Shown: positions 38,931-47,324 of the stretch, piece after piece
How positions within the stretch are numbered: the stretch's first letter is position 1
Layout: every line of letters begins with the position of its first letter
IMG/VR virus record: IMGVR_UViG_3300008262_000017
Span: 28,406-92,405 of that record
Source of the DNA: a virus
DNA: 64,000 nt
Direction: 5' to 3' (one strand)
Program-made: the position numbers and the translations under genes
The notes under the pieces: model-generated
The model's database searches: none
Told to the model about the DNA's origin: nothing
The model's input: only the letters and a program-made list of their open reading frames with translations

Positions 38931-40708
38931 CTATAAAAATTAAAGAATTAACCGTTAAGAACTTTATGAGCGTGGGTAATCAAACCCAGGCTGTGGACTT
39001 TTGTAAAGAAAACTTAACATTAGTGTTAGGTGAAAACTTAGATCAAGGCGGAGATGACAGCGGCAGTCGCAACGGTACAGGTAAAACAACTATTGTCAAT
39101 GCCTTAAGCTTTGCATTGTTTGGCACTGCACTGACTAACATTAAAAAAGACAACCTTATTAATAAAATTAACAATAAGGGCATGTTGGTTACACTGAGTT
39201 TTGACAAAGACGGCAACAAATATAAGATCGAACGTGGTCGTAAGCCCACTGTTATGAAGTTTTATGTCAATGATCAAGAACAAGCTGCCAACGACAACGA
39301 TGACAGTCAAGGTGACATGCGTGAAACGCAAAAGGATATTCACGAATTGTTGGGCATGACACATGATATGTTCAAACATATTGTAGCCTTGAACACTTAT
39401 ACTGAACCGTTCTTGAGCATGAAAGCCAATGAACAGAGAGAAATCATTGAGCAGTTGTTGGGCATTACCTTGCTAAGTGAGAAAGCCGAAGCTCTCAAAG
39501 AACGAGTTAGAGAAACTAAAGAAGCAATCATACAAGAAACTTCAAACATCGAAGCAACTAAACGTAGCAATGACAAAATTCAAATCAGTATCGACAGTTT
39601 GATTACAAGGCAACGTGCTTGGAACAAACAACGAGATCTAGATTTAGAAAAGATTGCCGGCAGTATTGCAGAATTACAACAAGTTGACATTGAAAAAGAA
39701 TTAGAGCAACATGCTAAACTAAAAACATACGACGAGTTGGCTGCAAGAATTAAAAGTCTAAGCAAAGAAAAAGCAACTCTTGAAAATGCACTAGGGCAAG
39801 CTGATAGGTCTGTTGCAAAATATCAAAAAGAAGTTGAACAGCTTAAAGATAACAAGTGTCCTGCTTGTGAACAAGACTTGCACGATCACAAACACGACGA
39901 ATTAAAAGCTCGTGCTGACAAAAATTTAGAAGAATCAGGCGTATATCTTTCTAAAGTCACTCATGACTTGAGTAAAGTTGTAGGCGAGTTAGATAAAATA
40001 GGCGACATTAACGGACGCCCAAAGGTATATTATGAAACTCTCGAGGAAGCTCTACGGCATCAAAACAATTTGGCTACGCTTGAAAGTGCGTTGGTGGCTA
40101 AGGCGGGCGAACAGGATCCTTACCAAGAACAAATTGAAGAACTCCAACAAACTGCACTCCAAGATGTAAACTGGGATGCTGTTAATAATTTGAACACACT
40201 CAAAGACCATCAAGAGTTTTTGTTAAAATTGTTGACAAACAAAGACAGTTTTATTCGTAAAAAGATTATTGATCAGAACTTAGCTTACTTAAACAACAGG
40301 CTAACTTATTATCTTGACAAGATGGGCTTGCCTCATACTGTTACATTCTTAAACGACTTAACTGTTGAGATTATGCAGTTAGGTCAAGACTTAGACTTTG
40401 ACAACTTGTCACGTGGTGAACGCAACAGATTGATTTTAGGATTGAGCTGGGCATTCCGTGATGTATGGGAAAGTTTATATCAAAGTATCAACTTGTTGTT
40501 CATTGACGAATTAATCGACAACGGTTTAGATGCTAACGGTGTTGAAAATGCACTGAGTGTACTTAAGAAGATGGGCAGAGAACGCAAGAAAAACATTTAT
40601 CTAATCAGTCACAAGGATGAATTGATTGGGCGTGTTAACAATGTTCTCAAAGTTATTAAAGAAAATGGTTTTACCAGCTACGCTAATGATCTTGAAATTG
40701 AAGAATGA
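38927..40708 (+). CDS. gp46: Recombination ATPase subunit gp46, Rad50-like (593 aa)
   Basis: This is an SMC/Rad50-type ATPase. Walker A (GSRNGTGKTT) is at about 46-55, a zinc hook CPAC at 311-314 lies midway in a long coiled coil, the ABC signature (NLSRGERNRL) is near 493 and Walker B (LLFIDELID) near 523, followed by the H-loop LISHKDE. It is the partner of gp47 and slightly longer than T4 gp46 (560 aa). Its start and stop are both in 4-nt overlaps with neighbours, so gp47, gp46 and the 82-aa gene are translated as a set. Confidence 0.95.
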   Translation: MTIKIKELTVKNFMSVGNQTQAVDFCKENLTLVLGENLDQGGDDSGSRNGTGKTTIVNALSFALFGTALTNIKKDNLINKINNKGMLVTLSFDKDGNKYKIERGRKPTVMKFYVNDQEQAANDNDDSQGDMRETQKDIHELLGMTHDMFKHIVALNTYTEPFLSMKANEQREIIEQLLGITLLSEKAEALKERVRETKEAIIQETSNIEATKRSNDKIQISIDSLITRQRAWNKQRDLDLEKIAGSIAELQQVDIEKELEQHAKLKTYDELAARIKSLSKEKATLENALGQADRSVAKYQKEVEQLKDNKCPACEQDLHDHKHDELKARADKNLEESGVYLSKVTHDLSKVVGELDKIGDINGRPKVYYETLEEALRHQNNLATLESALVAKAGEQDPYQEQIEELQQTALQDVNWDAVNNLNTLKDHQEFLLKLLTNKDSFIRKKIIDQNLAYLNNRLTYYLDKMGLPHTVTFLNDLTVEIMQLGQDLDFDNLSRGERNRLILGLSWAFRDVWESLYQSINLLFIDELIDNGLDANGVENALSVLKKMGRERKKNIYLISHKDELIGRVNNVLKVIKENGFTSYANDLEIEE

Positions 40709-40953
40709 GTACAAACGATAACCATCGTCAACTATTACAACTAGTTCACGAATACGTCAAGTTGAATCTTAGTTTAGAACTTAAACCTACACTAGACAAA
40801 ACTATTGAAGTTCGAAAAGTTCTTTCGGACATTAGACGTTGTGCTTCTACACGCCGTGAAGAAGTAATGGAAGTACAACGAGAAAGACGAGCATACTTAG
40901 ACACATTAAAAGGCAACTCAGATTTAACAGAGGCACAAGACCAAGACGACTAA
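40705..40953 (+). CDS. Small protein after gp46, unknown (82 aa)
   Basis: A short, charged, helical protein (LVHEYVKLNLSLELKPTLDK, then EEVMEVQRERRAYLDTLK). I do not recognise it. Its ATG overlaps the gp46 stop as ATGA, so it is coupled to the recombination complex and is likely genuine. The Asp-rich end (AQDQDD) is disordered. A role linked to gp46/47 is inferred only from this coupling. Confidence 0.65.
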   Translation: MSTNDNHRQLLQLVHEYVKLNLSLELKPTLDKTIEVRKVLSDIRRCASTRREEVMEVQRERRAYLDTLKGNSDLTEAQDQDD

Positions 40954-40961
40954 CTAAGTGC

Positions 40962-41399
40962 ATGTCATGGTATTATCAAAACGCAATAGTTGAAACTCTT
41001 CCAGAAGAATGTATAGGTTTCGTCTATTGTATCACTAATAACATCACTGGTCGCAAATATATAGGCAAAAAATTAGCTAAATTCTCTAAAACCACTTATA
41101 AAACAGTAAAACTCAAAAACGGCAACAAGAAGAAAAAGAAGATTCGTTCTAAAATTGATTCTGATTGGCGTGAATACTATGGCTCAAGCGATCATTTAAC
41201 AAAAGATATAGAAACTCTAGGCGCAGACAATTTCACAAGAGAAATACTTTACTACTGCAACTCAAAGGCTGAATGCTCTTACATAGAGGCAAGAGAACAA
41301 TTTACAAGACGTGTTCTCGAAAGTGACGACTACTACAACGGACACATAGCTGTTCGTGTACACGGAAGTCATATCAAAGGCAAACAATTAAACGGTTAA
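40962..41399 (+). CDS. GIY-YIG endonuclease (145 aa)
   Basis: The signature is plain: a GFVYCIT strand at 19-25 with Y22, then YIGKK at 33-37, ten residues later, as in GIY-YIG nucleases. R70 (DWREYYGSS) and a glutamate in the IEAREQF segment (about 108-114) complete the likely catalytic set. A Lys-rich insertion (residues 50-62) would bind DNA. There is no obvious second DNA-binding domain of the kind found in homing enzymes such as I-TevI, and no interrupted gene around it, so a stand-alone repair, resolution or host-DNA-cutting nuclease is as likely as a homing enzyme. It ends the early operon. Confidence 0.85.
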   Translation: MSWYYQNAIVETLPEECIGFVYCITNNITGRKYIGKKLAKFSKTTYKTVKLKNGNKKKKKIRSKIDSDWREYYGSSDHLTKDIETLGADNFTREILYYCNSKAECSYIEAREQFTRRVLESDDYYNGHIAVRVHGSHIKGKQLNG

Positions 41400-41760
41400 A
41401 GCTCGCACAGGCTAATTTCGTGTGCCCAGCATTCAGACAACGGGTTTAACTACACCGGGACGGAAATCTCTTGCCGTTAAGAGTACTCAGCAACTATCCT
41501 TAACAGGACGACGACTAGATATGCCTTCATAGAACTAGTTTTGCTGTTTGAAGATCTTTAATTTAATAAGGCTAATGATGGGGAACTAACCATAACCCCA
41601 CGCTTTGCAAATGTGATAGTGTACATTTGCAAGCCGCCGTTGTAACAAGACAGAATGAGCAGGTACCGGACAACCGCCTGCGATACAATAATTCTAACAC
41701 TATGTGACTGTGCTACTCAGATAATGCAGTTTTTTCTTAGCCCGCTAGGGCTAAGTGTGA
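41400..41760 (+). ncRNA. Candidate structured non-coding RNA
   Basis: The only gap longer than 300 nt (41400-41914) has no credible gene but is visibly richer in GC than its surroundings and full of local stems: GCACA/TGTGC (41405-41425), CTCTT/AAGAG, GACTAG with CTAGTT, GGGG/CCCC (about 41580-41599), TTGCAAATG/CATTTGCAA (41605-41632), GCAGG/CCTGC enclosing CGG-acaa-CCG (41659-41681), and a perfect 8-bp CTTAGCCC/GGGCTAAG hairpin (41736-41755). No tag peptide, RNase P core or complete group I core could be fitted. The strand is inferred from the flanking genes. A degraded gene or a cis-acting packaging or replication site remains possible. Confidence 0.4.
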
Positions 41761-41914
41761 CCGCTTAATCTAGATAATACTTAATTCACTGCTTCGCTAT
41801 CGCTACGCAGCTTCTTTTAAAACATCGTTTAAAAAAAAAATTAGTTCGAGCTGACAAGCGAAGAACTGGATGTACGAAGTACATCTCTAATAAATAACAT
41901 ACATTGGAAGACCT
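41761..41914. other. Intergenic leader with hairpin and A-tract
   Basis: The rest of the gap holds imperfect repeats of CTTCGCT/AGCGAAG type (41790s with 41858-41864), a TTTTAAA/TTTAAAA stem beside ten A residues (41831-41840), and a 7-bp GATGTAC/GTACATC hairpin with a GAA loop (41869-41885) directly before the late promoter at 41889. None has a U-tail on the plus strand, so none is a convincing intrinsic terminator. Confidence 0.4.
41889..41896 (+). promoter_or_regulatory. T4-type late promoter AATAAATA
   Basis: AATAAATA lies 18 nt before the ATG of the 339-aa gene, with the expected start near 41902 and TTGGAAG as the ribosome site. It marks the switch from the early operon to late transcription on the same strand. 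Confidence 0.6.
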
Positions 41915-42934
41915 ATGAAAGTAAGTGAAATTATCTTAGAAGCACCTCAAACTGGAACAAATGCCTTTTCACAGATGGCTGGTCAGTTAGGTGGCGGAAC
42001 ATCTAGTACAGGTGGTACAACTAAATCTACCTCTACTGGACAAACACATAAATCAAACCCTAATAATCCTAACAATGCTTCTCCTAAGAAGCCTGGATCT
42101 ACTAAGAAAACTGGCACTAAACTTAGTGCTGGACCTAAAGGTTTAGTTTCTAATGCAGGAGGAAAATCAACTTCTGTTAGTCCTAAAGATGCACTTAAAA
42201 CGGCTGCTCCTGATAAGGTTGCTGTAGCAGAAAAAGTATCTGGAGGAAAGTGGGAAAAGTTTAAAGCTACTAAACCTTTTAAGATGTTTGGATTAAAAAC
42301 TTTAGGGCCATTTCTTATTTGGTTAGACGACATGTCTAGTATTAACGAATTGTGGGATGCTGGAGCGTTTAATGATCACGGTGATAAAGCCGGAGAAGTT
42401 GTCCAACAGTTAAGAACTTACTATACTCAACTATTAATCACTAGAATGGGAACAATGTGGGTTGTATGGGGATCAGCTAGTTTTGTTACAGGTATGGCTG
42501 TTAGAGCTCTCGTAGCACTGATTCCTGGTCTAGGATGGCTGGCTAACTTAGCTGCGGTAGTAGCGCAAGGTGCGGTATACTTATTATTAAACAGTGAAGT
42601 TGTTCAAAAATATTTAACTTTTACTATATTAGAAAATCTAGCACCTGACTGGATGAGCAATTCAGCGTATGGTATTGCTAGAGTGTTTGGCGGAGTTGGC
42701 GGCTTAATAGGACCTTATATAACTAAACTAAAAGATAAATTTGCAAAAGAAGCCCCTGAAGTTGCAAAAGCTGTTCCTGGAGCAGCTGCCAATGTAGCAA
42801 AAGACGCAGCAAATGCTGTAAAAAATACAGGATCTACTGTTGCTAAAGACGGTGCAACCGCTGTAAAAAATATAGGATCTGCCCCAGCAGCCGAACCGTT
42901 AGGCGCTATGTCTGACCTAGCTAAAGATCTTTAA
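41915..42934 (+). CDS. Putative virion protein with two membrane segments and a cleavable leader (339 aa)
   Basis: I do not recognise a family. The protein begins MKVSEIILEA, where ILE followed by A fits the (L/I)xE cleavage rule of T4-type prohead protease gp21, so the first nine residues could be a propeptide. Residues 10-100 are Thr/Ser/Pro/Lys-rich and disordered. Two hydrophobic helices lie at about 180-202 and 206-226, with WLDD and DWMSNSAYG segments around them, and the tail is an Ala/Lys-rich helix (VAKDAANAVKN repeats). Packaged, protease-processed and membrane-active features fit an ejected internal protein, an inference. A late promoter precedes it, and its stop TAA shares the TTAA with the facing gene. 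Confidence 0.6.
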   Translation: MKVSEIILEAPQTGTNAFSQMAGQLGGGTSSTGGTTKSTSTGQTHKSNPNNPNNASPKKPGSTKKTGTKLSAGPKGLVSNAGGKSTSVSPKDALKTAAPDKVAVAEKVSGGKWEKFKATKPFKMFGLKTLGPFLIWLDDMSSINELWDAGAFNDHGDKAGEVVQQLRTYYTQLLITRMGTMWVVWGSASFVTGMAVRALVALIPGLGWLANLAAVVAQGAVYLLLNSEVVQKYLTFTILENLAPDWMSNSAYGIARVFGGVGGLIGPYITKLKDKFAKEAPEVAKAVPGAAANVAKDAANAVKNTGSTVAKDGATAVKNIGSAPAAEPLGAMSDLAKDL

Positions 42935-43146
42935 ATCAATGCTAGTCTAGAAGCTTTAGTAGCTTCTATATTATCTTTAATAATATTATTGATAATAGTT
43001 CTATCTTCATACGAGTACACATGAAACAACTCATAGCTGGTTACGCCGCCTCGCATGTACCAGCTAATCCTAAAGATTTCATCTTTTAGTTGCTTTGCTT
43101 CTCCGTCGATTTGTTTGATATATTGTTCGATATCAGAGTTCGACAT
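42931..43146 (-). CDS. Small protein downstream of gp26, possibly gp51-like (71 aa)
   Basis: A short helical protein with the segment EIFRISWYMRGGVTSYELFH followed by YSYEDR. I recall similar small proteins beside gp26 in marine T4-like phages; an equivalent of T4 gp51, which assists hub assembly, is suggested only by position. It follows gp26 by 11 nt and overlaps the facing 339-aa gene by 4 nt at the stop codons. The ribosome site is weak, so it may depend on gp26 translation. Confidence 0.6.
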   Translation of the reverse strand: MSNSDIEQYIKQIDGEAKQLKDEIFRISWYMRGGVTSYELFHVYSYEDRTIINNIIKDNIEATKASRLALI

Positions 43147-43157
43147 ACTCTGAATCT

Positions 43158-43982
43158 TTAGACGAAAAAATTTGATTGATCCAATGTAACTGAAACTTTT
43201 TCGCTATGCTCACAACTGCCGCATTTGATATCTTGTTCAGGAATAGACCATGTTTCTTTATTCTTTTCAAGTTGGTCTTTGATTATTTTGTAAACTGAAC
43301 TGTCGGCATTTTTCAACCATTCTTTAATTTGTTCTTTATCAGTAACAGTAGACTCCGGAGTCTGAACATGTTCAATACTGGTCATAAACAAGTTAACCTG
43401 TATATCAGCTAGACGTCGATATACTTCATTTAAGTTTTCATTCTTTTGATCTTCTGGCAAATCATTAGTTTGGTAAAGCATACGTTGTAGTTTAAAATTT
43501 TCTAATGACACTTCACTAGATTCTTTATAGCTCAACGGGCGTAGTTTTACAGTAATTTCGTCGCTAATTTTTACTTTAGATACAAACTCAATATTACTAA
43601 AATATTCTATTAAAGTTTGTAGTGGAATATCAAAATTGTTTTCTTCTCCGCAGGCTGTACAGTTATGTACGATGCTCATATGATCGCCAAATGTTGCTAT
43701 TCTTATAGCAATTAACACAGCATCAACATCAATGTTAGGCATTTCTTTAGCATCAGCAATAAACGGACAGCAACTTTCGATTACTTTTGTAGATGCTTCT
43801 CCGGTAAAAAGTGCATCAGGAGTTTTAAAAATAATCTCATCCATGCCAGTCATGCCAAAAATTGGCACATTATTATAGTCTCCCTTTAATGCACCTGGTG
43901 GGTAGTGTAGACCTTTACTAGGCAATTGAATAAAGATTTTAGGTTGTCTAAAATACTTTGTTAGTGGGTTAGATTGACTCAT
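43158..43982 (-). CDS. gp26: Baseplate hub protein gp26-like (274 aa)
   Basis: The N-terminal IFIQLPSKGLHYP and later MTGMDEIIFKTPDALF patterns, with CTACGEEN (near 110) and CGSC (near 260), fit the T4 gp26 baseplate hub family. The two CxxC pairs could bind one zinc ion; that is inference. T4 gp26 is 208 aa. I start at the ATG at 43982; an upstream in-frame start would extend through the late promoter and into the opposing gene. A perfect TATAAATA late promoter stands 26 nt before it. Its place next to the tape-measure-like gene suits a hub component. Confidence 0.75.
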   Translation of the reverse strand: MSQSNPLTKYFRQPKIFIQLPSKGLHYPPGALKGDYNNVPIFGMTGMDEIIFKTPDALFTGEASTKVIESCCPFIADAKEMPNIDVDAVLIAIRIATFGDHMSIVHNCTACGEENNFDIPLQTLIEYFSNIEFVSKVKISDEITVKLRPLSYKESSEVSLENFKLQRMLYQTNDLPEDQKNENLNEVYRRLADIQVNLFMTSIEHVQTPESTVTDKEQIKEWLKNADSSVYKIIKDQLEKNKETWSIPEQDIKCGSCEHSEKVSVTLDQSNFFV

Positions 43983-43993
43983 GGTTTTTGTCC

Positions 43994-44001
43994 GATAAAT
44001 A
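43994..44001 (+). promoter_or_regulatory. T4-type late promoter GATAAATA, rightward
   Basis: GATAAATA (7 of 8) lies 39 nt before the tape-measure-like ATG; expected start near 44007. It is back to back with the leftward TATAAATA at 44008-44015. Confidence 0.65.
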
Positions 44002-44007
44002 TATGAG

Positions 44008-44015
44008 TATTTATA
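44008..44015 (-). promoter_or_regulatory. Perfect T4 late promoter TATAAATA, leftward
   Basis: TATAAATA on the minus strand is an exact copy of the T4 late consensus. The expected start (about 44002) is 20 nt upstream of the gp26 ATG at 43982. Confidence 0.75.
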
Positions 44016-44040
44016 TACGCATTTTTCCAGGTAAAAAAAT

Positions 44041-47000
44041 ATGGCACTAGACACAAAAGACCAAATAATAATGCGAGATGCATTTTATGATGCACTTGAC
44101 AAATGGAGCGGCAAAAAAGGCGGCAGCCTCGGCGGTGGTGGCGGTGGTGGTGGAGGTGGCGGTGTTGATGCAAAAGCATCATTAGCTGGAAAAGCATTTG
44201 AAAATGTATCAAATGCAATTAAAGGTACTGCCGGTGCAGCTCTTGATTTTAGCGGAAGATTAGCTAAAGGTGGTGTTAGCGTAACAGATGCTACAAAAAT
44301 ATTAGGAAACAATCTTGAAAGAGCAGGCGGCGCAGGCGGAAACTTAGTTAGTTCAATAGGAAAAACAGTAAACGCTTTTGGAGACATTATCAACTATGTT
44401 GAAGAAGGCGTAGATGTTTTTAGAGAATTAAGTAAAACTGGAGCAACTTTTAACAACAGCGTAGTTGATATGCGAGCAGCCGCAGCAGGTAGCAGGCTAA
44501 CTATGCAAGAGTTTGGGAATATTATTAAAGATAATAATACCAGTTTTTTATCTCTAGGACATGAAGGAGAAAAAGGTGCAAAGGCATTTGCAAAACTCAG
44601 CAAAGGGTTCTTTGACAGCGGATTTGGAGACAAACTAACTCAGTTAGGCTATTCAAGTGAAGATTTGAATAAGTTAATGGCCATACAAATGACCAACATG
44701 TCAGCTAGAGAACTTAAAGAAAAAGGTGGAGCAGAAGCACAATATGCATCAACTGCCAAGCTAGCTGAAGAAATGGACTTGATGGCCAAGATAACTGGTA
44801 AAAGCCGTAAAGAACAAGAAGAAACACTAGCTAAAGCTAAAGCTAGTGGACAAGTACAAGCTGCTATTCAGCTTGAACAAATGAACGGTAATGCCAAAGC
44901 AGGTGAAGCATTTGATGCTGTAGCAACTTCTACTAGCGGAAAGTTTGGAGAACTAGTTCAGCAAATGGTATCATCTGGTCGTCCGTTAACAGAAGAAGGC
45001 AGAAAATATATGGGTATGCTTTCTCAAGACACACAGAAAGCTATTCAAGAAGCTAGAGATGCTTACAAGCGAGGTGACGTAGAAGGTGCAAGAGAAGCTG
45101 CCAAACGTGCTCAAGCATTAGAGTCTGCTGAAGCTGCTACAAATAAAAGTAGATTAGCGTTAGCTGCACAAGGTGTCAAAGGATTTGAAGAATCTACACA
45201 AGAAGGTATAAGATACGGGAAATTGTTAGCAGAAAAAGCTAAAGAACTTGGTACAAATATAACTGATCCAAAAGCCATTGAAGCTGCAAGAAAGGCTTTA
45301 GAAACTGAAGCAAAGAAAGAACAGGCAGCTCGCTCAGGAGAAACTGCTAGTGTAATTGAAGCACAAAATCGTATTAAAGATATGGGCAGTGCTATTCAAG
45401 AAAGTATTATTGTTCCTTTAAAAGACGAAGCAAACAAAAAAGCACTTAATGATTTTTATAAAACTCTTGCAGATTTAAATCAAAGCAAAGCTAAAGGCGG
45501 AACAGCAACAAGCGACAAAGGATTTGCTGGAGATGTTAGCAAAGGACTTGATACTGTTAAAGCGGAATTAACAAAAGCTATAAGCAGAGTAACCAGTGAA
45601 ACAGGTCCAGACCAAAAATTTAGTAGTGATGCAGCTAAAGCAACAAACCAAACACAATTAGATGCGCTTAAGAAAGCAGTTTCTGAATCCTCCAGAAAAG
45701 ATGTTAGTAAAGCTGAAGGAGAAGAAATAAAATCATTGGCAAAATCTTTAAAAGGAGTTGATGGCGAAGTTATATCTAAGCGTATCGCAGACATTGCAGA
45801 AAAATCTGGAAAAACACAAGAACAAGTTATTAAAGAAGCAGTAAACAAACCTGGAGGTATTGGAAATTTAAACAAACAAATAGGTGAAGATCCTGCTGCT
45901 AAAAAAATTACAGAGCTATCTGCAGAAGCTACCAAAAGAGAAGCAGATGCTAAAACTGGAACAAAAATTGCACAAGAAAAAGGAAGAGATACTTCTGGAA
46001 CTGGTGCGGAAGCAATAACTAAAGGACTTAAATCAGGATTAGAGACTTTAGGCTCATTGACAACTGGAACTATTGACTTGTTTAAAGTTGAAGGTGATTT
46101 AAAGATAGAAGGCGTTAACATTAATAAACGTGCTACAGGTGGTTTTATTGGCAAACCTGAAGTAAGTTTAATCGGTGAAGAAGGTCCTGAATGGGTTCTC
46201 AATAAAGAACAAATGGCTGCTACATTAGAAGGCGCTGCTAATAGAGGTATGGAACAAATGGGCAAACTATTGCCTCCTCCTGAAGAAGGTTCTAAATCTT
46301 CATTTGCAGAAAGTATGGCAGAGTCTGTTAGAAAAGGAATGGAAACTGTGGGAGTACGAGGAAATCCTACAGGCGGTGCCGACGGCCTTGATCTAAGCAG
46401 TATTTCTAAAGAAATTTCTACAACTATTAGTAGTGTATCTGGAGGCAATGCTACCACTACTAGAAGTGTACAAAATGAAGAAAGTTTAGCAGCTTCTAAA
46501 GAACTTGCGGCAGTAAAAGAACAATATGCTGCCGAACGTGAAGCACTATTACAAAAAACTAAAGAACAGTTAGGACCCAATGCTGGCTCTAGGCAGATCC
46601 GCAACGCAATGCGAGAAGGGGACGAAGGTAAAGCACTAGAAGAAAAGTATTCAGCAATACGAGCTTCGTTAGAGAAGAAGATAGAAGATGGTATCAAATG
46701 GGAAACAACTGAAAAACTAAATGCTACCGAAGAGACTAAAAAAATATTAGATGAAGAATTAAACATTCTAAAACTACATGGAATGGAAAAACTTGCTATA
46801 ACAGAGTTTAACGAAGAAGAAATTGCTAAACTTCTTGAAGAAAGCAGTTCTGATCTAAATGATTTCTATGTAGATATGAACGGAGATTTGCAAAAATGGG
46901 CAGAAGACTCTACTAAAACATTAGAGCAAAAACAACAAGAAGCACAAACCCAATTAAATGATCTAAAAGGTGAACCTACTAAAAATGTAGTAGGAGGATT

Positions 47001-47313
47001 GAATTTTGAAGATATGTTCAAGCCCGTTAGAACCAGCGCCCAGGGCATGATGGAAAAATTTGGCAAAGAGAATGAACAGAAAAAAATTGCTGAACAAAAG
47101 GCTTCTGGAAAACCCGAAACTAAAGATCCTAAAAAAGAAGGCGAAACTAAAGACATAGTTACTAAAAGTAACAAAGCTGCTACTCTAGATGATGTAGTAT
47201 CTAGTTTAGATCGATTAAATAAGCATATGGGACAATTATTGTCACAGAACGAAGATATAGGTAAGAAACAAATTAGAGCTACAAAAGCTACTAGTAACAG
47301 TGTTCAACCTTAA
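44041..47313 (+). CDS. Tail tape-measure-like protein (1090 aa)
   Basis: The protein is long, Ala/Lys/Glu-rich and mostly helical, as expected of a tape measure that sets tail length and is threaded through the tube. Around residues 699-719 it has the GGFIGKPEVSLIGEEGPEWVL pattern common near the C-terminal part of tape measures. A run of eleven glycines follows a Lys/Gly stretch at residues 27-41. The C-terminal 250 residues contain more coiled coils. It lies between gp26 and the portal gene; T4 gp29 is 590 aa, so this one is nearly twice as long. A late promoter precedes it. Confidence 0.7.
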   Translation: MALDTKDQIIMRDAFYDALDKWSGKKGGSLGGGGGGGGGGGVDAKASLAGKAFENVSNAIKGTAGAALDFSGRLAKGGVSVTDATKILGNNLERAGGAGGNLVSSIGKTVNAFGDIINYVEEGVDVFRELSKTGATFNNSVVDMRAAAAGSRLTMQEFGNIIKDNNTSFLSLGHEGEKGAKAFAKLSKGFFDSGFGDKLTQLGYSSEDLNKLMAIQMTNMSARELKEKGGAEAQYASTAKLAEEMDLMAKITGKSRKEQEETLAKAKASGQVQAAIQLEQMNGNAKAGEAFDAVATSTSGKFGELVQQMVSSGRPLTEEGRKYMGMLSQDTQKAIQEARDAYKRGDVEGAREAAKRAQALESAEAATNKSRLALAAQGVKGFEESTQEGIRYGKLLAEKAKELGTNITDPKAIEAARKALETEAKKEQAARSGETASVIEAQNRIKDMGSAIQESIIVPLKDEANKKALNDFYKTLADLNQSKAKGGTATSDKGFAGDVSKGLDTVKAELTKAISRVTSETGPDQKFSSDAAKATNQTQLDALKKAVSESSRKDVSKAEGEEIKSLAKSLKGVDGEVISKRIADIAEKSGKTQEQVIKEAVNKPGGIGNLNKQIGEDPAAKKITELSAEATKREADAKTGTKIAQEKGRDTSGTGAEAITKGLKSGLETLGSLTTGTIDLFKVEGDLKIEGVNINKRATGGFIGKPEVSLIGEEGPEWVLNKEQMAATLEGAANRGMEQMGKLLPPPEEGSKSSFAESMAESVRKGMETVGVRGNPTGGADGLDLSSISKEISTTISSVSGGNATTTRSVQNEESLAASKELAAVKEQYAAEREALLQKTKEQLGPNAGSRQIRNAMREGDEGKALEEKYSAIRASLEKKIEDGIKWETTEKLNATEETKKILDEELNILKLHGMEKLAITEFNEEEIAKLLEESSSDLNDFYVDMNGDLQKWAEDSTKTLEQKQQEAQTQLNDLKGEPTKNVVGGLNFEDMFKPVRTSAQGMMEKFGKENEQKKIAEQKASGKPETKDPKKEGETKDIVTKSNKAATLDDVVSSLDRLNKHMGQLLSQNEDIGKKQIRATKATSNSVQP

Positions 47314-47324
47314 AGGCAAAATCA

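Noticed and set aside
41420-41480. Glutamine riboswitch of the glnA/Downstream-peptide type
   Set aside because: CATTCA and GGGACGGAA resemble conserved pieces, but the closing GAAGGAACG-type strand and the required stem order are not found.
41500-41640. Group I intron
   Set aside because: GACTAGAT resembles an R element but no S element with UAGUC follows, and no split gene flanks the region.
41736-41755. Intrinsic terminator
   Set aside because: The 8-bp stem is perfect, but its T-run lies before it on the plus strand, and the minus strand has A residues after it, so neither strand has a U-tail.
41400-41760. tmRNA (ordinary or two-piece)
   Set aside because: A GCT-AAT-GAT run looks like a tag start (Ala-Asn-Asp), but no short frame ends in a hydrophobic ALAA-type tail, and neither a proper T-arm (the GTTCGAG at 41843 has a six-base loop) nor a CCA end is present.
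45480-46766. 428-aa open frame on the minus strand within the tape-measure gene
   Set aside because: It is Ser/Phe/Leu-rich shadow sequence opposite a well-supported coding frame and has no ribosome site or recognisable domain.
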